Positions 37,181-50,212 of a stretch of 64,000 nucleotides of DNA are shown one piece after another (positions within the stretch are counted from its first letter, which is position 1; the number at the start of each line of letters is the position of its first letter). The DNA comes from Mantis religiosa. Lineage: Eukaryota; Arthropoda; Insecta; Mantodea; Mantidae. The stretch is from positions 63,900,934-63,964,933 of the forward strand of contig CM060947.1 in NCBI GenBank assembly GCA_030765055.1, given 5' to 3'. The position numbers were made by a program, and so were the translations under genes. The notes under the pieces were generated by a model that had not been told where the DNA came from, ran no database searches, and was given only the letters and a program-made list of their open reading frames with translations.

Positions 37181-37421
37181 CCATGGTAATCCGTTGTTTA
37201 GATGGCAGCATGTCTGCCTCACGTTCAAGAGGTCCCGAGTTTGAATCTCGGTCAGGGCGAGTTATCTGGATAAAGTTTTACGGGGTTTTTCCTTATGCTG
37301 ATAGACGAATGTCAGGTAACTCTAAGCTCCATGGACCCCGGACTCATTTGAGCATCATTTCACCCCTTTCATTCATCGCTCGATATGACTTAACGTTGGT
37401 GGACGTAAATTGCAGAAAAAA
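37181..37421 (+). mobile_element. SINE family A, nearly full length
   Basis: The tRNA-like head with GATGGCAGCATGTCTGCC and GAGTTTGAATCTCGG is followed by the typical body and GGTGGACGTAAATTGCAG. The extreme 5' end is diverged. It ends about 40 bp before the hAT-like element. Confidence 0.88.
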
Positions 37422-37463
37422 GGGATGCTTTCTGATCTACCACAATTTACTTTCTATTATTAC

Positions 37464-37747
37464 TAGTGCTGCGTGATTTAATCGATTAACCAAAACGATT
37501 AATCGATTGATTTTTTAACTTTAGATTAAGGATTAAAATATTTTAATCAAATAATCGAGTGGAATAAAATTAATCGATTACAATTAATATTAATCAAAGC
37601 TCTTTTAGCCACATTTGGCCCTTCTTTTTATGTATTGCTTCCAACCTAAACAGCCTTTCCAACGCATCAAGCTTTCACTAGACACATAATGTTCTGTAAA
37701 CTTTAAGATAGCATAACTCCTGGTAGCTAAAAGAAATCACTATGAAC

Positions 37748-37807
<60 letters not shown>

Positions 37808-38523
37808 TATATGACACTTCTGTTGTGAGATATTCCAAGAGGTACATAACTACATAAATATTGACAGAGGGGTTTCTTTCCTTTCAACTTGTGTGTGACA
37901 ACATATTATCATTTGCTAGCATAAACTGAGCTGTACAAACTTGAACCGAACACTTCGCTTAAGCAGCTGTAGAAACAATAGCTGATCCCTCTTTTCAGGG
38001 CTGGTGGTAGTGTAACTGTGTTAACTGCAGTAAACCAGTAACGTTTCTTAACTCGTGATAGCGAGTTAAAGTTTTGTGTTAAAAAGTTAAATAAGGAAAA
38101 TGTTTTGTGCCGAGTGGAATTAAAATGATGGTATACGAATCTTTGCGAGGGAAACTGAGTATACATTTTGAATTTAAGATAAATGAATCTGGTAAAGTGT
38201 CTGACAGAAAAATAGTATTTTGTAAAGTGACTAGGTGAGTCTTCATTTAAACTATTATTTGCACACAAATCTTAGTAGATATTGATATACGTTACTAAAT
38301 AATAACTTACAAAAGTATTGTAGATCTAATTGAATACTTACATAAAGCCTGTGAACTTGATGCAAACACAAATTTTGAATCTAAATATTTAAAAGTTCCA
38401 TAAATAATTAAATATACAGAGTATTAAAGTACTTAACATAATCCTTACACCTAATTTTTGAACAGGTATCTCGATTAAACTTTCGATTAATCGATTAAAA
38501 ATTTTGATCTATCTACAGCACTA
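37464..38523. mobile_element. hAT-like non-autonomous element
   Basis: Ends TAGTGCTG (37464-37471) and CAGCACTA (38516-38523) are inverted, and flanks ATTATTAC (37456-37463) and ATTATTTC (38524-38531) form an 8-bp target duplication with one mismatch, the hAT hallmark. Subterminal clusters of ATCGATTAA lie at both ends. The interior has an (AG)n tract and no transposase. A plus-strand stretch near 38150-38240 vaguely resembles a BED-finger region but is too short to rely on. Confidence 0.8.
37750..37805. repeat. (AG)n microsatellite inside the hAT-like element
   Basis: A pure AG run of about 56 bp. Confidence 0.95.
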
Positions 38524-38531
38524 ATTATTTC

Positions 38532-39964
38532 ACCTTCATAGAATGGTTTATTATCCTTCTAGGTATGACTATACAGTATAGATGACATGCTTATTAAACG
38601 ACGTAAACATTAGATGACTCTTTGATCTTTCATTACCCTTTGAACACTTTTCTAGCAGTGGGAAGGATTTTCCACACGATTCTGGTCTGTTTATCTGGAG
38701 TCTTGGGCTCCTGAGGTTTCTTCACTTTATCAATTTCTCTTGGGAGTATAACAGCCACAATAAATTTATATAGGTCCCTATATACAATCTTCGTTAAATA
38801 ATTTATGATTTATGACTATTTTATTTAGAAATTCAAGTCGCATAGTGTAGACAATAATAAATTTTATCAGAAAGGAAATATGATTGTTGGACTGTCGTTT
38901 GTATAGGCCACTACATGGTCTCTAATTTGGTAGGGAGAGGGGGCAGAAAACCAAAGAAGGAGTCACTAAAAATGTTAAACATGAAGTTAACTCCTAAAGT
39001 CTTGCGAAGTGAACTCCAGAAGTCAGCACCTACATAAAAAGCCAACTGCGTGTAAATGTATGTGTTAAAGGGAGTGAGAAAGAGGGCGTTGAATTCTGTC
39101 TTGACAAGTCACATATGAAACCACTGGAGCGAGAGATTGTTATGCATGTTAGTCAGCTGTTAAGGGTGTTGCAAAGCGAGTCAGTTCTCCCAGAATTAAG
39201 TGGAGAGGGCAAATTAATACACGAATGGTTTACAAGATAGAATAACAGAAGAAGACGGCGTTTATTTGCACGAACATGGCACTTAGTAGTACCATACAGC
39301 CACATAAAGCTTAGCTTTACCAATGAAAGCATTAAAGATAAAAAAAACAGATAAAAAGCCCTCTAAACATTTCAAACTGCCACATCAAAGTGTTTATTTG
39401 GTGCTTTCGATGAAAAATGTTATTTCTGGAAATCCTGATGTTAACTATACTCACTGCTACATCAGAATTTTTACACAATTCCCAGTGCAGCTTGCCTGGG
39501 ATAACATTTAATTAACGCAGAAAGGAGTAGTTTTGAGCAGGTTTTTGATCAGCTTTGTTTACAATGCTAATTAACTCTCGCGCTTGTTGTATTTGTATGC
39601 CTTAAACCAATAATCGATTTCTGGAAAATTCCACAAATAGGGGAGTGGAAAGTTTTGTTATTAATTTTGTTTGTGATGAAATTATTCCTGTGTTACCCCT
39701 TCCGAAAATCCAGACAATACTTTAGAATATTTAGTCTATTCAAGATTCAAGTATAATGAAAATCCGATTTTATTGAATATATTTTCCTCTCTCTTTGATA
39801 TATTTGCATATTCTACATCTAAAGGATTGCAGAGCGGTCGGAATATCGAAGCAATAATGGAGAGGGGTGGAAATGGAGAAGAAAGACAATCTAACATCGA
39901 TCTTTAAACTTACTAAGTCCATGCATTTCTGTTTGGTTTAATGTGAAATAAATTAATAACAGAG
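38532..39964. other. No recognised feature
   Basis: Nothing supported. Confidence 0.5.
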
Positions 39965-39965
39965 A

Positions 39966-40285
39966 AAACGTAATTAACTGTACTTTCACAGAATCTGTGT
40001 AGAACAAGGTTGCAAAATTCAATGTCACAAATGGGATTTGAACCGCAAAACTTCCGACCTGCCTCCGGTTGCTCTAACTAACCTTACTATCAAGCTGACA
40101 TGACATTAAATTCCTCACCAGGCTCTATCTTTTCATGAACCACAAGCTCATCTCAAATTAACTTAAAGATGACTACCCCAACGACGACTTAAAAGGTGGT
40201 AAGTCTTTAAGTACGTCTGGTTTCACATTTCCAATTAACTGATTGACCTAATGGTTAAATTATAAAGCCCAGGACTTAAGTGTAG
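39966..40285. mobile_element. Family B foldback element, diverged
   Basis: The minus-oriented part runs first: CTTTCACAG, then GGGATTTGAACCGC as the box B complement, GGTTGCTCTAAC as the box A complement and TGACATGACATTAAATTC. It is followed by the plus-oriented segment GACCTAATGGTTAAATTATAAAGCCC. This is the same inverted-then-direct order as at 10348, 50988 and 59164. Confidence 0.7.
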
Positions 40286-40791
40286 ACCTATTTTAAGTAG
40301 ACATACTTCCACAGCGTTCATTTCTGACAACTTTTTTTATTATATATTGATAGCTAAAGTGCGTTTTATAAAATTTCCCAGTAATAAGTCGATATTCATT
40401 GAATGTCAAAACCAACACGTGGCGATTCGCTTTTGTTTTATCATGCTGTCTCCTTTCGGTATTCGAAACAAAAGTGGGGTAAAATTCAATTTGCGTATAA
40501 GAAAACTAGATGGAACCATACGATATAGCAATAGTTTCTAGAAACAGAGTTGAGAAAGTCTTGTGAAGTGTTTAAAAATATTTGGCCAGCAGGTAGGGCT
40601 GCTCAGTCCAACAGCTCCATGTGGCATTTCCGCCAACATAGGTATTGTTGGTACACCTTTAATTTACGTATTAGTGATGCGTAAAAGGTTCCTTTTTTGC
40701 TAGTTATAGAAACTAGCTTGAGAATATATTCGTTTTAAAATAAAAACGGAATAATTGCGTTGAAAATGTTTTAATAAGGGACCCTTGTATT
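40286..40791. other. No recognised feature
   Basis: Nothing supported. Confidence 0.5.
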
Positions 40792-41170
40792 TTGGTGACC
40801 ATAATGTCGAATAACGCACATAAAATGAAAGATGGCCAAATTAGATTACAAAAAGATAAGATCAGCATTAAAAGTCTGCCCTTTTGGAATGAAAATCCTG
40901 AAATAATATGGCTTAATCAAATGCAAATCCAGTTGAATATCAACAAATCAACAATTATGACACCAAATTTTACTAATTAATACTGCAACTATCATCGTGA
41001 GAGCAGCCTTAGTAAATCTGGAAATAATTACAATCCACTAGGAAGGTACTTCCACTACCTCAGAACTGTTAAAGAATAAAGTCGCAAAAGTGGATACCGC
41101 CATAGCAGGAAAACTTGACGGCATGGCAGAATTATATAAAAACTTTATTTTAAAAAAGCCGGGAGTGCAG
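40792..41170 (+). pseudogene. Possible Ty3/gypsy-type gag remnant
   Basis: The frame includes ISIKSLPFWNENPEIIWLNQMQIQLNI, which resembles the gag motif LPPFWxxxPxLWFxQVExQF found in many insect gypsy-like elements. The similarity then fades and stops occur. No LTR or protease/RT was recognised nearby, so this is a tentative scrap. Confidence 0.35.
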
Positions 41171-44148
41171 TTTTTGGATAGTGGTTTCGATATCTCAATG
41201 ATAGATATCAGCAACAAAATATGACGGGATTGTAGGATATAATTCTGTTACCTATGCTACCAACTAAATGAAATTGAAACATAAGGTATTAAGGTATGCG
41301 ATGTTGATTTAAGAATGCGTCACCAGTTTCAGTGGTCATTGCTGTGGCGGAAATAAGCAAACCAATATTGTGGGCTAATTGCTTAAACAATTCCAATATC
41401 TGATTGTCGGCCAAAATAGGAGACTAATAGGAGATTCAACTATGATGTGTGTCAAGTTTGAAGTTCTGCCAATTTCCGAAGAATTTGTGTCAAACTATAA
41501 ACTTTGTTGATTTGCTTTCACAATATCCATAGATAACCAATTATTAGTGCTCACTAACAGTCAACACAATTTTAAGTATCATATCAACAGTGTGCGCCAG
41601 GACAAGACAACTAGATATAATGAAAATGTAGATGGCAAAGGAAGAATTTCACTTAACACTAGATAATGTATAATTCGGCCTTCTAAATCTCTATGGGCTG
41701 GGCCACTACTCATGTCCAACAAAAAGATCATACTATGAAATAAAATACCTTGTAAACATTAGAAGTTAGTAAAACTTACTTTCAGATACCTATAGCTGAA
41801 GAAAATAAGCCAAACAGCTATAATGGCGCCTTTTGATTGAGTTCAATATAGTGAGCTTTGGAATTCGAAATGCACCTTCACATTCCAGCGTTTCTTTAAT
41901 GGAGTTTTATATGGGTTAAATGTTGTTAGTCTTTTTCTTGATAATCCATTGATTGCTACTTCTAGTACCAATGAACGGTAGGCAGGCTGGGAAGGGAGGT
42001 GAGAAAATAAATAAATATTAATTTTGCTTTATTTACGATCCTCTCAATTGCCAAGATCGCAGTCCCGGTATGCCGGGATTTAGTTCCCCAGTTCTTTTAC
42101 ATTCTAGTAAGTCTACTGTATTGGGACTGATACATTAAGGCGCACCTAAAAAATTGGTCTAGGCCGTATTTGAACTAGCGACCTTGTAGTCGTTGGCAGG
42201 CCTAAAGGGTGAGATTAGATTGAGAGAATGAAAGGAGGGGTCAAGTTGTCCTCAGTGGTTGCTAGTCAGGGTGAAATAGCTCTTTTATACTGCTGATTTG
42301 AAATTTACACAGTTAATTAAGTGGGTGTTGCAGTAAAACTGTTGAGTGTAACGATGATGGAGATGTGCTTTAGATCCTGTGTTACTGGAAGTGCCCATAT
42401 GCCATGGCGGAGTTGGTTGGCTCAAGTAGCGCTGTTTGGGTTATCGTGAAGAATTGGTGGAATAAATGGCGAATGCAATCGAGAACCTGATGAAACCTTG
42501 CCGTGACATTGGGTTTGCCATCACAAATCTTACGTACAGTCCCTTGGGATCGAACCCCTCCACCTTGGTGAGAAGCGAGCGTATGACCACTTGACAAAGG
42601 CGCCGTCAGAGGGTTTATCAAGACTCTAAAATGACGTAACCTCAAGGCAATTGTCATCCTTGACCTTTGGAGTAGAGCGACGAAACAGCCTGATTGGCAC
42701 GGTATGACAGGTCTCGGGCATATCCAAAATCACTTGACGCCGATTTAGGACATGGCATTCTTTGCCTGAGTTAAGTGAACGTACACAATTCTTAGGCAAG
42801 CTAGGTACGCTTTTCTTTTCTCCCAGCTGACGAACATACACCAAAGAGCTCGCACCTATTTTGTATCGTATAGCGTTGAAGATTCTGAGGAAGCTCAAGT
42901 TTGAAAAGAATATCAACACATCAGCATACTGAGCTCAGTTGACCGTGCTCTGTAGGTAAGTCACCGAGCTATAAAAACGCCGACAAATTTGGGTCATAAC
43001 AACATTCATATCGAAGAATACTGATTGAAACTCGTTAACTAATTATGTTGGCCATGTGATAATACATACATTATTACTTTATAAATGTATGCAAACTCAA
43101 CATATTGAATAATCCTACTTGATTTCATTTTTAAATCCCGAGTGGAAAATATGAGCAAATTAACCTAGTAATATATATTACTGAATACCTGATTGAGGCT
43201 GTGATTAATAAATATTCAATAAAGTATATTTTTTAAAAAAATTGCCCTCATTTGACTGGAAGTAGCTATTTTTATATAATACAACATTTTTGCAGCCCAA
43301 AATACATTTTTCTATACAAAGTCTACAAATCTTAACTGACTCTCTGTAACTAGACTTATTTCATGTTTGTACTATCTACGAAATAAGGGAATTTCATTTA
43401 AAACAAATTTCTTTGTGAAGTTTTGAATTTCCCGTCACCAGTGCATAAGTATTTTCTTGCACTTGCTTTCTTTATGCTACAGCAGTCAAGAAAATGACGG
43501 GATTGCAGAGTTATTCTCTATGGCTACAACATTCAGACTTGAGTCCGAAATACCCGTTGCTTTTTAACGAAATAACAAACGCATCCTTGTAAATTCCACG
43601 AGTAAAGACGCGTTGACGACATTCTGCCTAAACGCTAACAAACGATTTCAGTAATGGAGCTACCAAGCGCCGTATCTCAAACGGCAGAATGATATAAAGT
43701 GACGCCATTTCCTGCTTTGCTGAAAACAAAAGAGCAGCGAAATGCTGAAGGGTCTTTCTTCTCGCGTTACTGATGCTGCCAAGCGATGCTTTGTGGTTTA
43801 TCTGATGAAGGAGAAAGAGAAATGGAAAGGTACAGCAAATACAGCGAAGTGAGGAACAGAAAAAAGATGATGTATTACGCGATTGGGTTGGGGAGGTGAG
43901 ATAAAGGTCCAAATGTTAACAGGAGAAAAAACTGATGACGATAGGGGATGCCGCTTCAGCTGCAGTAATCACAAGTCTTATTATCGCACACAGCTAGTGC
44001 AGCTAGTTATTAGATTTCTCTTCTGCAGTCACGTGATCCATTACAAGCTTACAGATAAAGATGTCTAGCCTTTTCATATGGCTTGGGGTGAGAAAGACCA
44101 TTGGCTGTTTCTCGAACGAGTGAATTGTGGGGTTGGAAATAACCTATC
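41171..44148. other. Long stretch without firm feature
   Basis: A tRNA-like fragment may lie on the minus strand near 42155-42200. Two overlapping minus frames (42382-42919) have no recognisable domain. Confidence 0.4.
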
Positions 44149-45361
44149 TATTATGTGTTTCAAATGGGAAGGTGTTTGTCCTTGAGCGCTACACTCAATT
44201 CCAATCGGAATCCTGCAATGTTGTCGTATTGTATTCACCCTGTGTGGTGTGTGATGAGTGCCAAACTAATCACTCTCTAATAAATACTATTCGCGCTAAG
44301 ACAGAAATTAAGATTTTGCAAAAACTGATCCAGGAGGAAGGAGAGAGTAATGTACCTTTCATAACCGTAAAAATCCATTATGTTTAGCTCAAATAGTTTT
44401 CCTAATACAAATAAATAAAGTAGATACTATCATATTGTGACAATGTATTGCGACGTAGGCACTGTAAATATTATCATTATTGGTTGTCATGTATGTGTTA
44501 ACGTATATTTGAAATTACTCAGAACTGAAACGTAAACATTTAACATGACGCGGTAAAAGAAATATGCACTTTGAATAAGCCAAGGTGTTTGTTAAATAAA
44601 AACGGCACACTTCTTGTTAGTCTGGTCACATATATTACTTTATGTATGGTTCATAATATCTATTTACTCCAGAGTTCAAAATAGATTATTCAGTTACTCT
44701 TCCATGAAAAAGTGTATCAGCTGGATCAGTGAGACACGATCCACCTACCCCCTTACTACTGCTAGAACAATCCAATAGAGTTAACGTGGGTTCAAATTAT
44801 GTTGCAAACAGAAATAATATTTTTAAACTGACTGACGTTGAACGACTTATTCACGAAGAAATTGACAAGGTGCACAACACGACTGGGAAAACTGCGTGAG
44901 ACATCAGATAAACTGCAAGACGACGACTTTTGGAAAGAAATAGCACGCAAAGAGATTTTGGAACCTATCATCATAAATTTGCAGTCCTCAGACGTTAAAG
45001 ACAATGAAAATGACGAATTATCTCTTAACGTAGGTAACATTCACAGCTATACGGACGCACCGCTGGTATTTTCGTTGGATTAGCAAAATAAATAATTTAT
45101 AAACCATAATTAACTTTAAACTAAATATTTAAAACATTTGTGTACAAATATTCATGTTGCAACTGTGATTACAACTGCATTATTATAAAACGTTGGAAAG
45201 TTCAGTTTGCGTTCCCTTACGTCTAGCGGCACGAACACTCGCAAGTGTGCGAGAGAGAGGGAAATGTAAAAAGAGTGGGGATAACGATTTGGCAACGGTG
45301 AAGGCTTTAACGCATCTGATTGGATATAGGCGAGAACACTTCCCATTTGAAACACATAATA
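44149..45361. mobile_element. Candidate TIR element, family G
   Basis: A 23-bp sequence (TATTATGTGTTTCAAATGGG followed by AAG) at 44149-44171 is exactly inverted at 45339-45361. The right-hand 207 bp (45155-45361) recur in inverted orientation at 55191-55400, so this end is a dispersed repeat. Two unrecognised frames lie inside: 44127-44387 and 44838-45083, the latter acidic and charged. Superfamily unknown. Confidence 0.5.
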
Positions 45362-46503
45362 ATTCTTGATCCTATATAAGTAAATTTTCAAAATTTTAGC
45401 ACAAACTTATATGTTCAAAAACATAGAGAAAAGTTAAAATATAATTTATAATAGAAACCATATTCTCAGTAAGGATTCAAACCCAGGTTTGATCCCAATA
45501 CGATACGCATTCGTCTACATTACATATACTCGGGTAATATACACCAAATAAAATTAAAAGTTAGTTTCCTACTTTCACAAACGCATGATAACATTAAATC
45601 CAATGTTTTGAACCCAGCACACTAATGCTTTCGAATGTTCTGAGAACTGAATTTCTTGGCTGGCTGTTGCTCATTTATTTTGCCTTAGACTGTAAAGTCC
45701 TAGGTCCATTCACAAGAGAGCGCCTGTTTCGCTTAGAAAGGATTTTTAACAGCAAAGGCTTGGTGCCATATGCTTTAAGCTTTCCTTTTATATCTCTAAA
45801 AGACATGCTTCATTCTGAACATAAATTTGTCTGTTCTCGTGCACTATATGGCCTTGAAAATAAAATAAACTCGATATAACAATACATATCATTATTTATT
45901 ACTATGAATTTATTCTGTGCGTAATGTGCAGCTTTATCTAAGATGCACTATTTTAATGTTTGTAATTTTAAATTACATGTATAGTTCCACTAGTGGGGGC
46001 TCATATGCCTTACGTGCAACATATAGTACAAAGAGTTTGAACAGTTTTACAAGTCAACAAACAGAATATTGTTTTAAACACATGGTTTCTTTTCTTGCTT
46101 GTTTTCAGGATTTTGTACACAATCTCATTTATATGAATTGTGAAATTTTATCATTATGTTGAATACAATCCAATTTGGAAGTTATCTCTTAACTTTCAAA
46201 AGATTAATTTTGGTGTTATTTAAGAAATGTTCTCACAATTTGTGTATTTTTGAGTGATAGTTCAAGCGTCTGTAAACAAACGTCTGATCCTCTACCTTAA
46301 TATTGTGTCATATCTCCCAAAATACTATAGTGGAAAACACTAGATGAGAGGAAGCCAAGTACATGAGTACATCAAGGGAAACTTTAAGAAATTATAGTTT
46401 CTCTAACAACACAGATGTAAAATCTATAGATAAATTAAATTAATGAAAAACTTATGTTTAATATTCGCATAAATTTCAAAGAATACTTACAGGAACAAAT
46501 AAA
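45362..46503. other. No recognised feature
   Basis: A weak box-B-like match near 45470 (minus). Frames at 45625-45879 and 45917-46162 have no domain. Confidence 0.45.
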
Positions 46504-46505
46504 TA

Positions 46506-47162
46506 GTGCGACCCATATAAATCTGAACCACTTTGATAGGCCATGACTTCTGAACCAATAATAGGACACACGTGAAACTTTGGGAAAATATAATACACAA
46601 TTCAGAAATTACAATCCACTATTTATATCTCAGAGAAAATGTTGGAAATGTCCTCCACCAGCATCTGTACATGTTTGCACTCGTCCCACCATATTCTCTG
46701 AAGTTTTACGGAGAGTATCTTCGCCAATGTTACTTATTTCGGTTTGAAAGGATTCCTTGAGAACATCAATTGTCCATGGCCTGTTCTTGTACACCCTATA
46801 TTTAGATACTCCCTAAGAAACAATCCGGTGAGGTTAGGCAGGAGATCTGTAGGCCATAGGCCTTTTGAGATTATTCGATTATGAAAGAAACTGGTTACAA
46901 GTTCCATGGTGTCATTAGATGTATGACACGTTGCTTCATCTTGCTGGAAATAACCTTCTCTCAATTCGATATCATTTAGCTGCTCCATAAATGTCTTGAA
47001 GATACTCATGTAAACTTCAGTGTCTACAGTGTAAGGCTGTCAGCTGTCAAGAATTGCCAGTGTTGTCATTCTCCCAGAGCAACTACATTCTACCATTCTA
47101 CGAGCTTTCAAAGGAAAATTATGACCTGTTGAAGTGGTTCAGGTCTATATGGATCACACTGT
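46506..47162 (-). mobile_element. Deleted IS630/Tc1/mariner-type transposon
   Basis: Inverted ends share CCATATA, then CTGAACCACTT (46506-46542 and 47126-47162), next to TA at both ends. The minus frame 46734-47009 gives GYFQQDEATCHTSNDTMELV and RIISKGLWPTDLLPNLTGLFLREYL, matching the FQQDGATAHTA...RGLWPPRSPDLTPCDFFLWG region of a widespread arthropod transposase. The third catalytic block reads LTGLF rather than the acidic consensus. At 657 bp it is about half the normal length and is non-coding. Confidence 0.82.
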
Positions 47163-47816
47163 ACTTCCCGTTTAAGAAAATATAACTCGTTTGTGAAATT
47201 CAAACCAATAACTCGGAATATCTTGGAAACGGTTATCTTAAAAAAAAAAGGATTTGTCACAAACTGTGTGTTTTAACCAGATATTAAGTTTTTGTCTGTC
47301 TCTTATAGTTTACCACTTACATAAAAGTAACCCAAAATGAAAATAACTTCAGACGATAATGCATTTTTCCCTGTAAAGGTTGCAAAGCATTCTATATTCA
47401 AATTGACTCCATTATCTTACTTGTGTCTTAATACAATAACAACAACACGCACTTTTCTGTTACCATAACTGTTACTTTATTATAATAAATTCCCACAAAA
47501 ATTCAAGACATAAATTTCATTTGTAATGAAAAATCCTAAAGATGGTATTTTAATCAGAATATTGTAATTTTTTTGATGAAGTGTACTTTAACATGGGTAA
47601 TATTTTGGAAAAGTCTTCCTATGACATCCTTGGTAAACGCTGAACTTAAATGTCAAGTTTGATATTTAGTCGAATATTCCCTTTGGAGTTAATGCTGTTC
47701 TCTCATTCTGTCTCCCTGTCTCTTTGTTTCTCTCTCCCACTCACACGTACATTTTTAATATTTATTTATTTTGTGTTCAGTATAGACACAGATTACTTTA
47801 AACTTTACACTTCATA
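47163..47816. other. No recognised feature
   Basis: Nothing supported. Confidence 0.5.
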
Positions 47817-47919
47817 GGAGGATGAAAACTTTAGCTCTTCCGCCCGGTAGCAATTTGGCAACATCCACGGTGTCAATAAAACATGGTAAGAATATTTACT
47901 ATACCTACTAATACACAGT

Positions 47920-47993
<74 letters not shown>

Positions 47994-48123
47994 TGGAATA
48001 GTCATGGTCCAATGATGTTTCAGTCTTCTTTACATTTCCAGGGAGGATGACATCTTTACCCTTTACACCCGGTAGAGCGGAGAGCAATTTGGCAACAGCC
48101 ACAAAGTGTCAATTAACCATGAC
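47817..48123. repeat. Direct repeats flanking a (CT)n microsatellite
   Basis: 47817-47888 and 48042-48123 share GAGGATGA, CTTTA, CCCGGTAG and AGCAATTTGGCAACA, then TGTCAAT and CATG. Between them lies a (TC)n tract at 47933-47991. The microsatellite thus sits inside a locally duplicated unit of about 225 bp. Confidence 0.8.
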
Positions 48124-48339
48124 ATACGTTAACATCCTGGCAAGGGCAAGGGAGAGAACCGCTGCATATTGCTAGTAATATCACTTGATTGTCACACTTT
48201 CCCATGGAAGGATGGACCCTCAGAAACTTATAAACCAACTTATCAACATGAATACAAACTTTAGGAGGATCCAATATTGCAGAAAAGTACGTGTTTTCAT
48301 AATGTTGATAAAAACAACAGTTTAAGTAGTGAATAGAGT

Positions 48340-48600
48340 GCATGGAGCAGCGTCTTGGTCGAGTGGTCAGATCGATTGCCTCTCGCCAATGCAACCCGGG
48401 TTCACGATGCAGGGGCGGAATTTTTTCGGAATCTCCGGTTTCCCCCGCCATCATTCAATGGATTCCTCCATTATCATCTTTCCTGTATTTAATTTCGCCC
48501 TCATACCTTCATGTAATTCTCTCACTCTCATACAAGGCAACTAGCTGATCACACATCCTCGGTGGGAATACCTCTCCTCCAAGAATACATTCCATTTTCA
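48340..48600 (+). mobile_element. SINE-like element, family F
   Basis: The tRNA-like head GTCTTGGTCGAGTGGTCAGA and CCCGGGTTCACGATGC are followed by a body sharing CTCCATTATCATCTTTCCT and CTGATCACACATCCTCGG with 55437-55640. Confidence 0.6.
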
Positions 48601-49970
48601 GATTTAAATTCACGTTTTGAGATTCTTTAAATAACAATATATGTTTTTAGAAGTCAGTTAAGTATTAAAGTTACAAAATTGCGACACAAGGAGTTTTATT
48701 ATTATTTTAAAGCCATCCTAATTTTATATGAAACTTGTTTTAACATATTGTCTTTCTCAAAAATGTCTGCCACGATTTTTATTAAATTAAAACATGTTTA
48801 ACGCGTTCTAATGACAAATGAAATGTACATCTTTAATTCTCTGGGAATATCGCCTTAAAATTTGTTAATCCTGAATAACTTCTGCCTAAGTTAAAAAAAC
48901 TGTAAGAGATAGGCAAAATCTTACTACGTAGAAAAACGTATATCTTCATAAAGCACGCAATATATTTCAATTACATTTTATAGAGCTTAGCATCATCTGC
49001 AGTATTGCTTGTTTTTAGTTTGAATTTTATAATAGCTTTACCTTCATCAAATGGGAAGTCTTTATTCGTTGTTTTTCTCCTGGTTGTACAAAGAGAATGT
49101 AGCTAACAATGCATCACAAAGATACTCTCTTAAAAGTTTAGACTATCAAGTCTGCTGTAGTTGCGATAAAATCATATTTTTCTCATTCATTTCCCTTTTT
49201 GTCATAGTGACCCCAAATTTGCATTAATATATGAGTATGAGAGTGTGTGAGAGAGAGAGACAGAGGGAGAGAGAGAGATATATATCATCTCGAGTCATTC
49301 AACAGGTTTCGATAACTCTTGCACCACTAAAAATTACTATTCTTTTTGAAGGTCATGAGCCTATGTACTAATTTTAATTTATAGGTTACTAAAAGACTGA
49401 ATATGGTTTAGAAAGTTTATTTACTAGAATACGATACACATTAGTGTTATAAAATAATATATTTGGGAAGGAAATTTAGTTTGGCCGGCCCAGTACCTTA
49501 GCATGCTGTGAGCGGTGTCCCGGTCTGATACCCGGGTAATGGTTAGAATTGTTCCCCAGTTCAAACTATTCCCTATCTTACCTAGAGTCTGGTAGTGTGA
49601 ATGTTTTTATAATAAAGTGTAAAAACATAAAGTAAACAGCCTTATATAGGACACAACACCAGTGCCTATAAAATAGTTTCAAATAGTACGATGGTCGGTA
49701 TGATAGTGCAGTTAAAGGCAAGATATAAATTGAGCAATTAAAAAAAAAAGCATTCTTACTGCACAGAAAATACAACTTTCGCTAACTTTTTATTTCTTTT
49801 TATACCCCGCAATGGTCTATCGGCGGCCGTTCTCCTACTGGCGGTGGTGTTAACTCGTATACGTTGGGTTGCTAGTACTTCGGATTTTTTTAAATCAATA
49901 GATCACTTCCACTTACTTGCAGACACTAAGGAAGATGGGGAATCATCTTGATTGGATAAATATCTCCATC
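48601..49970. other. No recognised feature except a short AG tract
   Basis: An imperfect (GA)n/(TA)n tract lies at about 49247-49286. 49485-49545 is GC-richer and may be a decayed tRNA-like SINE head. Confidence 0.45.
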
Positions 49971-50040
49971 CATATCCGGGAATCAAACCCAGGACCCCTC
50001 GTACCGCAGGAAAGTGCTGTACCTCCTGAGCTACAGTCTT
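49971..50040 (-). mobile_element. tRNA-like SINE head fragment
   Basis: The minus strand reads GTAGCTCAGGAGGTACAGC (box A) and GGGTTTGATTCCCGG (box B) at the tRNA-like distance. I judge it a SINE head rather than a tRNA gene because the acceptor ends do not pair convincingly and the similarity continues past them. Confidence 0.5.
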
Positions 50041-50212
50041 TAACTACAAAGAAAACAGAAGACGCAGCAGACGCAGCAAAACAAAAAAGAATTCAATAAG
50101 TTTATGACGCTACGATACCAGCAATACCAGCTAAAATGTCTTACTAACCTTGAAGTAATAATGTGTTCATTTGATTCCTATGTTAATAATAAAGTTCGTT
50201 AGTAGGGGATGC

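Noticed and set aside
37909..38268. 119-aa minus frame inside the hAT-like element
   Set aside because: No recognisable domain and no start context; likely a chance frame.
42382..42919. Two overlapping minus frames as a possible gene
   Set aside because: They overlap in different frames, show no domain, and no splice structure could be argued.
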